The notes beneath the pieces were generated by a model, which was given only the letters and a program-made list of their open reading frames with translations, searched no databases and had not been told where the DNA came from. From positions 310,001-374,000 of the forward strand of contig JAHBTA010000002.1 of assembly GCA_019638805.1 (NCBI GenBank): a stretch of DNA of 64,000 nt. The letters are read 5' to 3'. The position numbers were made by a program, and so were the translations under genes. Source of the stretch: Microbacteriaceae bacterium. Its GTDB lineage: Bacteria > Actinomycetota > Actinomycetes > Actinomycetales > Microbacteriaceae. Shown here in pieces: positions 52,859 through 59,850 of this stretch (positions within the stretch are counted from its first letter, which is position 1; every line of letters begins with the position of its first letter).

Positions 52859-53929
52859 ATGCCGCGGGCGGGGTTCGAGCCCGGACGCGTGTTCGGGCCC
52901 GACCTGGCCCGCGGCATCGCGCTGCTCGGGATGTTCGCGGCCCACGTGGTCTGGGATCCGGACGAGAACGTCTACGACGGGCGCTCGTCGATCCTGTTCG
53001 CCACGATCGCGGGCGTCTCGCTCGGACTGCTGACGGGCGGATCGCAACCCGCCACGGGCGGGCGCCGCACGGCCCTGCGGGGCGGGGTCGCGATCCGCGG
53101 GCTCGTGCTCATCGTGCTGGGGGTCGTGCTCACCGAGTTCGTGCGCCCCCCGCTCGCCGTGATCCTGGAGTACTACGGCCTCGCGTTCGTGCTGCTCACC
53201 CCGCTGCTCTTCGCGTCGATCCGCGTGCTCACGATCGCGGCGGGCGCCGTCGTGATCGTCATGCCCGGCCTCGTGGCGTGGCTGCGGGATCGCACCGATC
53301 CCACGCTCATCCCCGATCCGGTGCTGCCGTTCGCCGAGTGGCTCGTCTACGGGACCTACCCGATGGCGATCTGGGTGGCGTTCCCGCTGGCCGGACTCAT
53401 CTGCGCCCGCGCCGGTCTGGAGTCGCGGCGCACGCAGGCGCTCATGATCGCGGGGGGAGCCGCCGCCGCGATCGTCGGCTACGGCGCGGCCGCGGTTCTA
53501 CCCGGGGTGAGCGCCGAGGCGCATTCGGGCACCGTCGCCGAGGTGGTCGGCTCGGGCGGGCTCGCCATCGCGATCATCGGGCTGTGCACGCTAGGGGGCG
53601 GGCTCGCGGGACCGGCCGGGCGCGGCATCCGGGTCGTGCTCTTCCCGGTCGCGGCCGCCGGGTCGATGGCGCTCACGCTCTACACGGTGCACGCCGTCGC
53701 GCTCGCGATCGTGCGCGAGGCGGTCAGCGGCGGCCCGGAGGACTGGAGCTACCCGGAGCCGACGCTCGCCGTTCTCGTCGCAACGGCGCTCGTCGTCGCC
53801 ACCGCATGGCGGCTGCTGCTCGGGGCGGGGCCGCTCGAGCGCGGCATGCGGCTGCTCACCCGGCTGCCCGAGCCCCGGCGGGCACGCGGGCTGCCGGAGC
53901 AGGGCCGGTCATCGCGCCCTACAGTGTGA
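52859..53929 (+). CDS. DUF418/heparan-glucosaminide-acetyltransferase-like membrane protein
   Basis: This 356-residue protein has about nine or ten membrane segments. It begins with the family signature RVFGPDLARGIALLGMFAAHV, in which Asp, Arg-Gly and His are conserved, and continues with GRSSILFATIAGVSLGLLTG and a late SMALTLYTVHAVAL. Relatives include YeiB (DUF418) and lysosomal acetyl-CoA:glucosaminide N-acetyltransferase. Acetylation of a cell-envelope sugar is plausible but unproven. It begins 28 bases after pspA. Confidence 0.85.
   Translation: MPRAGFEPGRVFGPDLARGIALLGMFAAHVVWDPDENVYDGRSSILFATIAGVSLGLLTGGSQPATGGRRTALRGGVAIRGLVLIVLGVVLTEFVRPPLAVILEYYGLAFVLLTPLLFASIRVLTIAAGAVVIVMPGLVAWLRDRTDPTLIPDPVLPFAEWLVYGTYPMAIWVAFPLAGLICARAGLESRRTQALMIAGGAAAAIVGYGAAAVLPGVSAEAHSGTVAEVVGSGGLAIAIIGLCTLGGGLAGPAGRGIRVVLFPVAAAGSMALTLYTVHAVALAIVREAVSGGPEDWSYPEPTLAVLVATALVVATAWRLLLGAGPLERGMRLLTRLPEPRRARGLPEQGRSSRPTV
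53920..53925 (+). promoter_or_regulatory. -10 box of the arginase-family gene (leaderless)
   Basis: TACAGT lies inside the end of the preceding gene and ends 6 bases before the ATG, with no ribosome binding site. Confidence 0.55.
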
Positions 53930-53931
53930 CC

Positions 53932-54729
53932 ATGCCCGTCAGCTTCGTGGTGGTCCCGCAGTGGCAGGGGTCGCCCTCCTCACGCGCCATGCGCCTCGCG
54001 GAGGGCGCCGAGGCGATCCGCGAGGACCTCCCTGCAGCCGCCACCCGCGTCGTCGCCGTGCCGCTCGAGGCGGGTGACGAGCAGGGGACGGGGGTCGCGC
54101 GCTTCAGTTCGCTGCAGCTCGTGCGCGAACGTCTGGCCGACGTGCTGGGCGAACTCGACGGGGCCGTGGTCACGGTGGGCGGGGACTGCGCCGTGTCCTT
54201 CGCCGCGATCGCGCACGCCGCGCGCGGAGGCGACGTCGCGCTCGTGTGGTTCGACGCGCATCCCGATCTCAACTCCCCCGCGACCTCGCCCTCTGGCGCC
54301 TTCGCCGGCATGGTCCTGCGCGCGCTCGTCGACGAGGGGGTCGTGCCCGCCGAGCGCGTCCTGCTGGCCGGAGCGCGCGCCTGGGACCCGGGCGAGGAGG
54401 CGTTCGCCGCGGAGGCGGGCATCCGTTCGTTCACGGTGGACGAGCTCGCCGAGCCCGCTGGGCTGGCGGATGCCGTGGTCGCCACGGGCGCGACCTCCGT
54501 CTACCTGCACGTCGACCTCGATGTGCTGGACCCTGCCGAGTTCGCCGGACTCCTCGACCCGGAGCCGTTCGGGCTGCCCGTCGCCGGCCTGGTGGCGGCG
54601 GTCTCGGCGCTCACCGCGCGGCTCCCGCTGGCGGGCGCGACCATCGCCGCCTACGCCCCCGCATCCGAGCAGGACCGGGTGGATGACGCCCCGGCGATCC
54701 TGCGGATCGTCGGGGCCCTCGCGCGCTGA
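53932..54729 (+). CDS. Arginase/agmatinase/formiminoglutamase family protein
   Basis: This 265-residue ureohydrolase-fold protein keeps the Mn-binding motifs: GGDCAVS (with Asp in place of the usual His of GGDHS), WFDAHPDLN and HVDLDVLDP. The metal set is therefore mostly intact, but the GGDC site deviates from typical arginase. The length is shorter than classical arginases. The substrate could be a guanidino compound or formiminoglutamate; no urea-cycle or histidine genes adjoin. The ATG has a TACAGT -10 6 bases upstream. Confidence 0.88.
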   Translation: MPVSFVVVPQWQGSPSSRAMRLAEGAEAIREDLPAAATRVVAVPLEAGDEQGTGVARFSSLQLVRERLADVLGELDGAVVTVGGDCAVSFAAIAHAARGGDVALVWFDAHPDLNSPATSPSGAFAGMVLRALVDEGVVPAERVLLAGARAWDPGEEAFAAEAGIRSFTVDELAEPAGLADAVVATGATSVYLHVDLDVLDPAEFAGLLDPEPFGLPVAGLVAAVSALTARLPLAGATIAAYAPASEQDRVDDAPAILRIVGALAR

Positions 54730-54743
54730 GCCCCCGGCTCAGC
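54725..54743. terminator. Bidirectional terminator overlapping two convergent stop codons
   Basis: GCTGAGCC (54725-54732) pairs with GGCTCAGC (54736-54743) around a CCC loop. The stem contains the TGA stop of the arginase-like gene on one strand and the TGA stop of the DUF4333 gene on the other. It would work for both directions, without T tracts. Confidence 0.55.
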
Positions 54744-55332
54744 CCGCCATCACGGAAGCGTTGATCGTGTAGGTGCCCTGCGCCGGGTCGTACTGCGTGA
54801 TGGTCACCTGGACGTCGTGGGTGCCCTCGGCATCCGTGTACGTGCAGTAGGTGATGTTGCCGACCGAGATCTCGACCTCGGGCTCGGGGCAGTTGACCTG
54901 CGGAGGCGCCTCGAGCTGCGGGGTCAGGGCCGTCACGACGAGCGCCGCGATGTCGCTGCCCGGCACGGTCGGAGCCTGCGGGTCGACCGTCGGCTGGGGC
55001 GGGTTGTTGGGCGAGTCGGCCACCGAGAAGTCGAAGGTGTAGTCGGTGCCCTTGACGGAGGTGAAGGTCACGATCACGTTGTACTCGAGACCGGTGTCCG
55101 GGTCGGTCAGGACGCAGTTGAGGGTGTTGCCCACCTCGAGCTGCACCGAGTCGTCGCCGCAGTCCACGTCGGGACGCGCGCCCACCTGCTCTTCGAGCTT
55201 GTCCTCGACCACGGTGGCCACGTCGGACCCGGGGACCTCGAGGATCTGCGGGGTCAGCGAGAACGTGCAGCCGCTCAGCAGCAGCCCGGCCGCGGCACCG
55301 GTCAGGACAAGGGAAAGTTTGCGGGTTCGCAC
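54739..55332 (-). CDS. Lipoprotein with two DUF4333 domains
   Basis: This 197-residue protein starts with GTG at 55332 behind GGAGG. It has a lipoprotein signal ending LLLSGC (Cys22) and two tandem domains of about 75 residues, each with a Cys pair: VDCGDDSVQLEVGNTLNCVL and VNCPEPEVEISVGNITYCTY. These fit the DUF4333 family of actinobacterial surface proteins. The function is unknown. A Pro-rich linker (PPQPTVDPQAPTVP) joins the domains. Confidence 0.88.
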   Translation of the reverse strand: MRTRKLSLVLTGAAAGLLLSGCTFSLTPQILEVPGSDVATVVEDKLEEQVGARPDVDCGDDSVQLEVGNTLNCVLTDPDTGLEYNVIVTFTSVKGTDYTFDFSVADSPNNPPQPTVDPQAPTVPGSDIAALVVTALTPQLEAPPQVNCPEPEVEISVGNITYCTYTDAEGTHDVQVTITQYDPAQGTYTINASVMAG

Positions 55333-55393
55333 GAGGCCTCCATGGGTCGGTCCTCCGAAAAATCTAGCGGAAAAGGGGGCCGGAACGCGGGCG

Positions 55394-55399
55394 TAGCCT
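55394..55399 (+). promoter_or_regulatory. -10 box of the flavoprotein reductase gene (leaderless)
   Basis: TAGCCT ends 6 bases before the GTG start; there is no Shine-Dalgarno sequence. Confidence 0.55.
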
Positions 55400-55405
55400 C
55401 GGAGC

Positions 55406-56836
55406 GTGACCGAACAGGAATACGACCTCATCGTGCTCGGCGCAGGGGCGGTCGGCGAGAACGTGGCGGACTACGCGACCCGCGGGGGCATGCGCACCGT
55501 CGTCGTCGAGTCCGCGCTCGTCGGGGGCGAGTGCTCGTACTGGGCGTGCATGCCCTCGAAGGCTCTGCTGCGCCCGGCCGCCGTCCTGCGTGCGGCCCGC
55601 GCCGTCGACGGAGCACGTCGGGCGGTGACGGGCGGGGTGGATGCCGTGGGCGCCTTCGCGCGTCGCGACGCGATCGTGCACCACCACGACGATGCCTCGC
55701 AGACCCGCTGGCTCGCCTCGGCCGGGATCGATCTGGTTCGCGGGCACGGGGTGCTCGTGGGCGAGCGCCGGGTGCGGGTCGAGGTTTCCGACGGCGATCC
55801 GGTCGACCTAGTGGCCAGGCACGCGGTGGCCGTGTGCACGGGGAGCGAGCCGCGCATCCCGGACACCCCGGGGCTGGCCGAGGCGAACCCGTGGACCAGC
55901 CGCGACGCGACGAGCGCCACCGAGGTCCCCGCGAGCCTCGCGGTCATCGGCGGCGGCGTGGTCGCCTGCGAGCTGGCGCTCGCCTACGCAGGCCTGGGCG
56001 CGCGCGTGACCATGCTGGTCAGGGGCGACTCCGTGCTGGGCGGCATGGAGCCCTTCGCGGCCGAGGCGGTCCGCGCGGGACTGGAGGAGGCGGGCGTCGA
56101 GCTGCGCACGCGCGTCGAGGTCGAGGAGGCGTCCGCGGAGAGCGGCTCCACGGCGCTGCGGTTCACCGGCGGCGACCTCCTCTCGGTCGAGCGCGTCCTG
56201 GTCGCGACCGGGCGCGCGCCCCGCACGCGCGACCTCGGGCTCGAGACCGTGGGGCTCGAACCGGGCGACTGGATCGAGGTCGACGACACGCTGCGCGTCC
56301 CCGGCTCCGAGTGGCTCTACGCGGTGGGCGATGTGACCCGCCGGGCGCTCTTCACCCACCAGGGCAAGTACCAGGCTCGCGCGGCGGGGGACGTCATGGC
56401 GGCGCGCGCGGCGGGCAGGCCGGTCGAGGACGGACCGTGGGGGCGGCACGTCGCGACGGCGGATCACACGGCCGTGCCGCAGGTGGTCTTCACCGACCCC
56501 GAGGTCGCGGCGGTGGGTCTGACGGCCGAGGCGGCGCGCGCGGCGGGGCGCCGCATCCGGACCGTCGACTACGACCTGTCCTGGCTCGCCGGGGCCACGA
56601 CGCACGCCGACGACTACCGGGGACACGCGCGTGCCGTCATCGACGAGGAGCGCAAGGTGCTGGTCGGCGCGACCTTCGTCGGCGCGGACGTGGCCGAGCT
56701 CGTGCAGGCCGCGACGATCGCGATCGTGGGCGAGGTTCCGCTCGCACGGCTCTGGCACGCGGTGCCCGCCTATCCGACCCTCTCGGAGGTGTGGCTGCGC
56801 TTCCTCGAGGAGTACGGGCGCGACGAGTCGGCGTAG
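55406..56836 (+). CDS. NAD(P)/FAD-dependent disulfide reductase family protein
   Basis: This 476-residue class I pyridine nucleotide-disulfide oxidoreductase has the FAD motif LIVLGAGAVGENVA, the redox-active pair Cys43/Cys48 in GGECSYWACMPSK, the NAD motif VIGGGVVACELA, and YAVGDVT. At the C-terminus, where lipoamide dehydrogenase and glutathione reductase have the catalytic HPT...E, this protein reads VPAYPTLSE: Glu is kept but His is replaced by Tyr. It may therefore act as a transhydrogenase, quinone or metal reductase rather than on a dithiol. Confidence 0.9.
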   Translation: MTEQEYDLIVLGAGAVGENVADYATRGGMRTVVVESALVGGECSYWACMPSKALLRPAAVLRAARAVDGARRAVTGGVDAVGAFARRDAIVHHHDDASQTRWLASAGIDLVRGHGVLVGERRVRVEVSDGDPVDLVARHAVAVCTGSEPRIPDTPGLAEANPWTSRDATSATEVPASLAVIGGGVVACELALAYAGLGARVTMLVRGDSVLGGMEPFAAEAVRAGLEEAGVELRTRVEVEEASAESGSTALRFTGGDLLSVERVLVATGRAPRTRDLGLETVGLEPGDWIEVDDTLRVPGSEWLYAVGDVTRRALFTHQGKYQARAAGDVMAARAAGRPVEDGPWGRHVATADHTAVPQVVFTDPEVAAVGLTAEAARAAGRRIRTVDYDLSWLAGATTHADDYRGHARAVIDEERKVLVGATFVGADVAELVQAATIAIVGEVPLARLWHAVPAYPTLSEVWLRFLEEYGRDESA

Positions 56837-56846
56837 CCTCGGATCC

Positions 56847-57332
56847 GTGAAGGACCTGCCCCCGATCGAGCCGGCCCGCAGAACCCCGCCCGAGCGGTTC
56901 TTCGCGGCGATGGCGCGCGGGGTCCGCCGCGTCCGGCCCCTGCGGGCGGTCATGCTGTGGCCGGTCGTCACGCGCCCCGGGTACTGGTTCGCGACGGGAT
57001 GCGCCTTCCTGTACGGGCTCATCCTCGGCGGGCGGTTCGAGAAGCGCGACGGGCTGCACTTCTTCCGCCGGATGCCCACCTGGTCCTATGGGCGAGGCGG
57101 AACGACGATCGGCGCGATCTACCTCACGACGGGCAATGTGAGCGACGACGTGCTGGAGCACGAGGCCGAGCACACCCGGCAGTGGAAGCGCTACGGGCTG
57201 TGGTTCATCCCGCTCTACATCGCCGCGGGAACCGACGCCCTCACCAACCGGTTCGAGGTCGCCGCCGACCTGGAGCTCGGCGGGTACGTGCGCAAGCGGG
57301 GGCCGCGGCGCCCGGCGACTCCCGCGCCCTAG
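56847..57332 (+). CDS. Membrane-associated protein with an HExxH motif
   Basis: This 161-residue protein starts with GTG at 56847; the TAG stop of the previous gene forms part of a TAGCCT -10 seven bases upstream. It has one clear hydrophobic segment (about residues 48-58, YWFATGCAFLYGLIL), a YGRGGTTIGAIYL stretch and LEHEAEHTRQWKRYG, which contains HEAEH, a possible zinc site. A second hydrophobic stretch (LWFIPLYIAAG) follows. I do not recognise a named family. A small membrane metalloprotein is possible, but the HExxH alone is weak evidence. Confidence 0.75.
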   Translation: MKDLPPIEPARRTPPERFFAAMARGVRRVRPLRAVMLWPVVTRPGYWFATGCAFLYGLILGGRFEKRDGLHFFRRMPTWSYGRGGTTIGAIYLTTGNVSDDVLEHEAEHTRQWKRYGLWFIPLYIAAGTDALTNRFEVAADLELGGYVRKRGPRRPATPAP

Positions 57333-57336
57333 GCGG

Positions 57337-57364
57337 CAGCCCTAGGCGTTCAGCCCTAGGCGTT
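57337..57364. repeat. Perfect 14-bp tandem duplication over convergent stop codons
   Basis: CAGCCCTAGGCGTT occurs twice in tandem (57337-57350, 57351-57364). A third, partial copy (CCCTAGGCG at 57327-57335) contains the stop of the plus-strand gene. The last copy contains the TAG stop of the minus-strand gene at 57356-57358. Confidence 0.9.
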
Positions 57365-57712
57365 CGTCAGGACGTGGGCGGTGCCGGCGCCCGCGATCCA
57401 CGCGTAGACGCGGTGCTCGCGATCCACGTCGACGGGAAGCATCTCGGCGAGCCACGCGTCGACGGCGCATTCGAGGCGTGCGCCCGCATCGCGCACGAGC
57501 CAGGTCACGCACACCCGGCCAGGTGCATCGAGGGTGCGGATCCCGCTCGCATCGCCCACCTCGACGAAGACCTGGCCGCGAGCCCGCTCCGGGAGGGTCG
57601 CGAGCGCCATCTCGATGACCGGCAGATCGTCGCCGCGCCCCGCGAGCAGCACGAGGTCGCCGTCGGCGGGGTGCCAGGCGATGGAGTCGGCGAGGATGTC
57701 GGGGACGATCAT
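57356..57712 (-). CDS. Mini siderophore-interacting protein (SIP C-terminal domain only)
   Basis: This 118-residue protein matches only the C-terminal domain of siderophore-interacting ferric reductases: DLVLLAGRGDDLPVIEMALATLP, then VFVEVGDASGIRTL, then RVYAWIAGAGTAHVL. The FAD-binding half of full-length SIP proteins is missing, so it cannot reduce ferric siderophores by itself and may act as a partner. A DtxR/IdeR-like box overlaps its promoter. TATACT lies at 57722-57727, close to the ATG. Confidence 0.85.
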   Translation of the reverse strand: MIVPDILADSIAWHPADGDLVLLAGRGDDLPVIEMALATLPERARGQVFVEVGDASGIRTLDAPGRVCVTWLVRDAGARLECAVDAWLAEMLPVDVDREHRVYAWIAGAGTAHVLTNA

Positions 57713-57723
57713 GTCTCTCCCAG

Positions 57724-57743
57724 TATAGGCATGCCTAACCTAA
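57724..57743 (-). promoter_or_regulatory. DtxR/IdeR-like iron box
   Basis: On the minus strand TTAGGTTAGGCATGCCTATA matches 15 of 19 positions of the DtxR/IdeR consensus TTAGGTTAGSCTAACCTAA, and its core TAGGCATGCCTA is a perfect palindrome. It overlaps the -10 TATACT of the mini-SIP gene and the stop codon of the amidase gene. Fe(II)-bound repressor here would shut off the SIP gene when iron is sufficient. Confidence 0.7.
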
Positions 57744-59182
57744 GACGCGCTGCGAGTTCCCGATGCCTCGTACCACGCGGGCGGATGCCGCAGCTGCCAG
57801 CCCAGCCGGCGCTCGAGCTGCGCGCCGATGGCCAGCAGGACGTCCTCCCGGCCGGGCCGGCCGATGAGCTGCACGCCCATCGGGAGGCCGTCCTCCGTTA
57901 TCGCGACCGGCAGCGAGATCGCCGGGAGCCCCGCGACGTTCACCATGCTCGTGAAGGGCGTGAACTGCACCTGCTGGGCGAAGTTGCGCTCGCCGTCCTC
58001 GGCGTCGTACCAGCCCACCGGCCGGGGCGTGAGCGCGAGAGCCGGGGTCAGGACCGCGTCGAACGGGTTGAAGGCCGTGATGATCCGCCGCTCGAACCCG
58101 GTCAGCCAGGACTCGGCATCGGCCAGCTCGCGCGCGCTCACCTCCCGGCCCCTGCGGACCAGCCACGCGGTGAGCGGTTCGAGACGATCGAGCTCGTCAT
58201 CCGCGACCGGGATGCCGGACGCACCCGCCTGCCAGACCGTGCGGAACGCGGGCGCGTACCCTTCCTCCGGCGGGAGGTCGAGCTCCTCGACCCCGTGGCC
58301 GAGCGCGTCAAACTCGCGCAGCGCCACGTCCAGCGCGGCGCGCGCCTCCGCGGAGAGCTCGAGCTCGTAGGCCGTGGCCCAGGGCGACCAGGTGGTGACC
58401 CCGACCTGGAAGCGCCCCTCCCCGCGGACCGCGGCGTTGAGGAACGCCCCGCCGTCCCAGCTCGGCGCCGCCGTCGCGTAGCGGTACGGCCCCGCACCCA
58501 CGAGCGCGTCGAGCACCAGGGCGGCGTCCGCGACCGTCCGGGCGAGCGGGCCGGGCACCACGAGACCCGCGGGATCGCCGAAACCCGCGCCCGCGGGGAT
58601 GCGCCCGCGCGCGGGCTTGAGCCCGACGAGGCCCGTCGACGCGGCGGGGATCCGCACCGAGCCCCCGCCGTCGGAGCCGGGCGCCACGGGCAGCAGGCCC
58701 GCGGCGACCGCGACGGCGGCGCCCCCGCTGGAACCCCCCGCACCGCGGGAGAGATCGTAGGGCGTGCGCGCTGGGACGTGAGCGAGGGGCTCTGTGTAGC
58801 TGGGCATCCCGAACTCGGGCGTGTTGGTCTTGCCGAGGCTGATCGCGCCGGTCGCGTCGAGTGCGAGGGCGAGCTCGTCGGAGGCGTCGGGCACGTAGTC
58901 GGCGAAGAGCCGCGAGCCGTACCGGGTGGGGACGCCGGCGCGCGCCACGAGGTCCTTGTCCGCCATCGGGATGCCCCAGAGCGCCGCCGAGCGGGCGGTG
59001 CCCTCCAACTCGCGGGCACGGGCAAGGGCGAGCTCGGGGGTGAGCGTCACGAAGGCGCCGAGCCCGGCATCCAGCGCGTCGATGCGGGCCAGGTAGTGCT
59101 CGACCGGCTCGCGCGGGCTCAGCTCGCCCGCGCGCAGCCGCTCGAGCTGCTCGAGCGCGGTCAGATCGTGCAACTCGGCCAC
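57740..59182 (-). CDS. Amidase (amidase signature family)
   Basis: This 480-residue protein has the Ser-cisSer-Lys catalytic apparatus: Lys in PMADKDLVARAG, the Gly/Ser motif GGSSGGAAVAVAAG and the nucleophile Ser in PGSDGGGSVRIPA. It hydrolyses amide bonds; the substrate is unknown. It is similar in layout to GatA but has no gatB/gatC neighbours, so a stand-alone amidase is more likely. The start is GTG at 59182, with TAGGCT 6 bases upstream, indicating a leaderless message. An Ala-rich N-terminus is absent. Confidence 0.93.
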   Translation of the reverse strand: MAELHDLTALEQLERLRAGELSPREPVEHYLARIDALDAGLGAFVTLTPELALARARELEGTARSAALWGIPMADKDLVARAGVPTRYGSRLFADYVPDASDELALALDATGAISLGKTNTPEFGMPSYTEPLAHVPARTPYDLSRGAGGSSGGAAVAVAAGLLPVAPGSDGGGSVRIPAASTGLVGLKPARGRIPAGAGFGDPAGLVVPGPLARTVADAALVLDALVGAGPYRYATAAPSWDGGAFLNAAVRGEGRFQVGVTTWSPWATAYELELSAEARAALDVALREFDALGHGVEELDLPPEEGYAPAFRTVWQAGASGIPVADDELDRLEPLTAWLVRRGREVSARELADAESWLTGFERRIITAFNPFDAVLTPALALTPRPVGWYDAEDGERNFAQQVQFTPFTSMVNVAGLPAISLPVAITEDGLPMGVQLIGRPGREDVLLAIGAQLERRLGWQLRHPPAWYEASGTRSAS

Positions 59183-59216
59183 CCGGTGAGCCTATGCCGG
59201 TGGCAGGATCGCCTGC

Positions 59217-59406
59217 ATGGCCCACCACCCCTCGCGCAGCCTCGTCACGGGCGCCAGTTCGGGCATCGGCGCCGCGTTCGTGGATGTGACGCGCGCCTTC
59301 CTGCCGGACATGATCGCCGCCCGCCGCGGTGCTCGCGACGTTGACGATGGCCCCGCGGCGGCTCGTGCTGCGCACGGTCGAGCGGATGATGCGTCTGCGT
59401 GCGTGA
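59217..59406 (+). pseudogene. Remnant of a short-chain dehydrogenase with an inverted internal segment
   Basis: The plus strand encodes an SDR start (LVTGASSGIGAAF) joined directly to mid-protein sequence VDVTRAFLPDMIAARRG, with the roughly 100 residues between them missing. The next SDR motif, AIVNVASTAA, is present but on the minus strand (about 59321-59351). It is bounded by perfect 9-bp inverted repeats CCGCCGCGG (59321-59329) and CCGCGGCGG (59353-59361). Flipping the bounded segment restores MIAARRGAIVNVASTAA in frame. A possible C-terminal tail, PRRLVLRTVERMMR, follows in another frame to a TGA at 59404-59406. The gene cannot be functional. Confidence 0.7.
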
Positions 59407-59416
59407 CAAACCCCGC

Positions 59417-59465
59417 TTGACATTCTCCGCTCGGCCTGGTTGGTTAGTTACTTGAGTAACTAACC
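59417..59465 (+). promoter_or_regulatory. Promoter and 24-bp palindromic operator of the GntR-ABC operon
   Basis: A consensus -35 TTGACA lies at 59417-59422. About 17-21 bp downstream the -10 region falls inside GGTTAGTTAC-TTGA-GTAACTAACC (59442-59465), a perfect 10-bp inverted repeat with a 4-base centre. A dimeric GntR repressor bound there would block the promoter. It lies 31 bases before the gntR start, as expected for autoregulation. Confidence 0.75.
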
Positions 59466-59496
59466 GACTCACCACCGACCAGGAGGGAGGGCTCCC

Positions 59497-59850
59497 ATGG
59501 ATGACAGCCGTCCGATCTTCCAGCAGATCGCCGAGCAGATCGAGAACGACATCATCTCCGGGTTGCTCCCCGAGGAATCCCAGGTCCCCTCGACGAACGA
59601 GTTCGCCGCGTTCCATCGCATCAACCCGGCCACCGCCGGGAAGGGCGTCAACCTGCTCGTCGACACCGGGGTCCTCTACAAGAAAAGAGGGATCGGCATG
59701 TTCGTCGCCCCGGGCACCCGCGCCCGCCTCGTGGCCGAGCGCCGCGACCAGTTCCGCATGCAGTACGTCGAGCCGCTGCTCGTCGAGGCCGAGAAGCTCG
59801 GCATCACGCCCGAGCAACTGGGCTCCATGATCCGGGAGGCAGGCCGATGA
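59497..59850 (+). CDS. GntR-family regulator, YtrA-like
   Basis: This 117-residue protein is short, with a winged helix at about residues 5-72 (PIFQQIAEQIENDIISGLLP, then VPSTNEFAAFHRINPATAGKG) and a single C-terminal helical pair. This is the YtrA subgroup layout, which lacks a large effector domain. GGAGGGAGG precedes the ATG. The gene overlaps the ABC ATPase gene by ATGA. YtrA-type regulators usually repress their own ABC exporter operon and respond to cell-envelope stress or antibiotics. Confidence 0.92.
   Translation: MDDSRPIFQQIAEQIENDIISGLLPEESQVPSTNEFAAFHRINPATAGKGVNLLVDTGVLYKKRGIGMFVAPGTRARLVAERRDQFRMQYVEPLLVEAEKLGITPEQLGSMIREAGR

Noticed and set aside
56847..57332. Confident metallopeptidase call from HEAEH
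   Set aside because: HExxH occurs by chance, and no downstream third ligand or family signature is clear.
57740..59182. GatA subunit of the amidotransferase
   Set aside because: No gatB or gatC lies nearby and the gene is leaderless and monocistronic in appearance; general amidase is safer.
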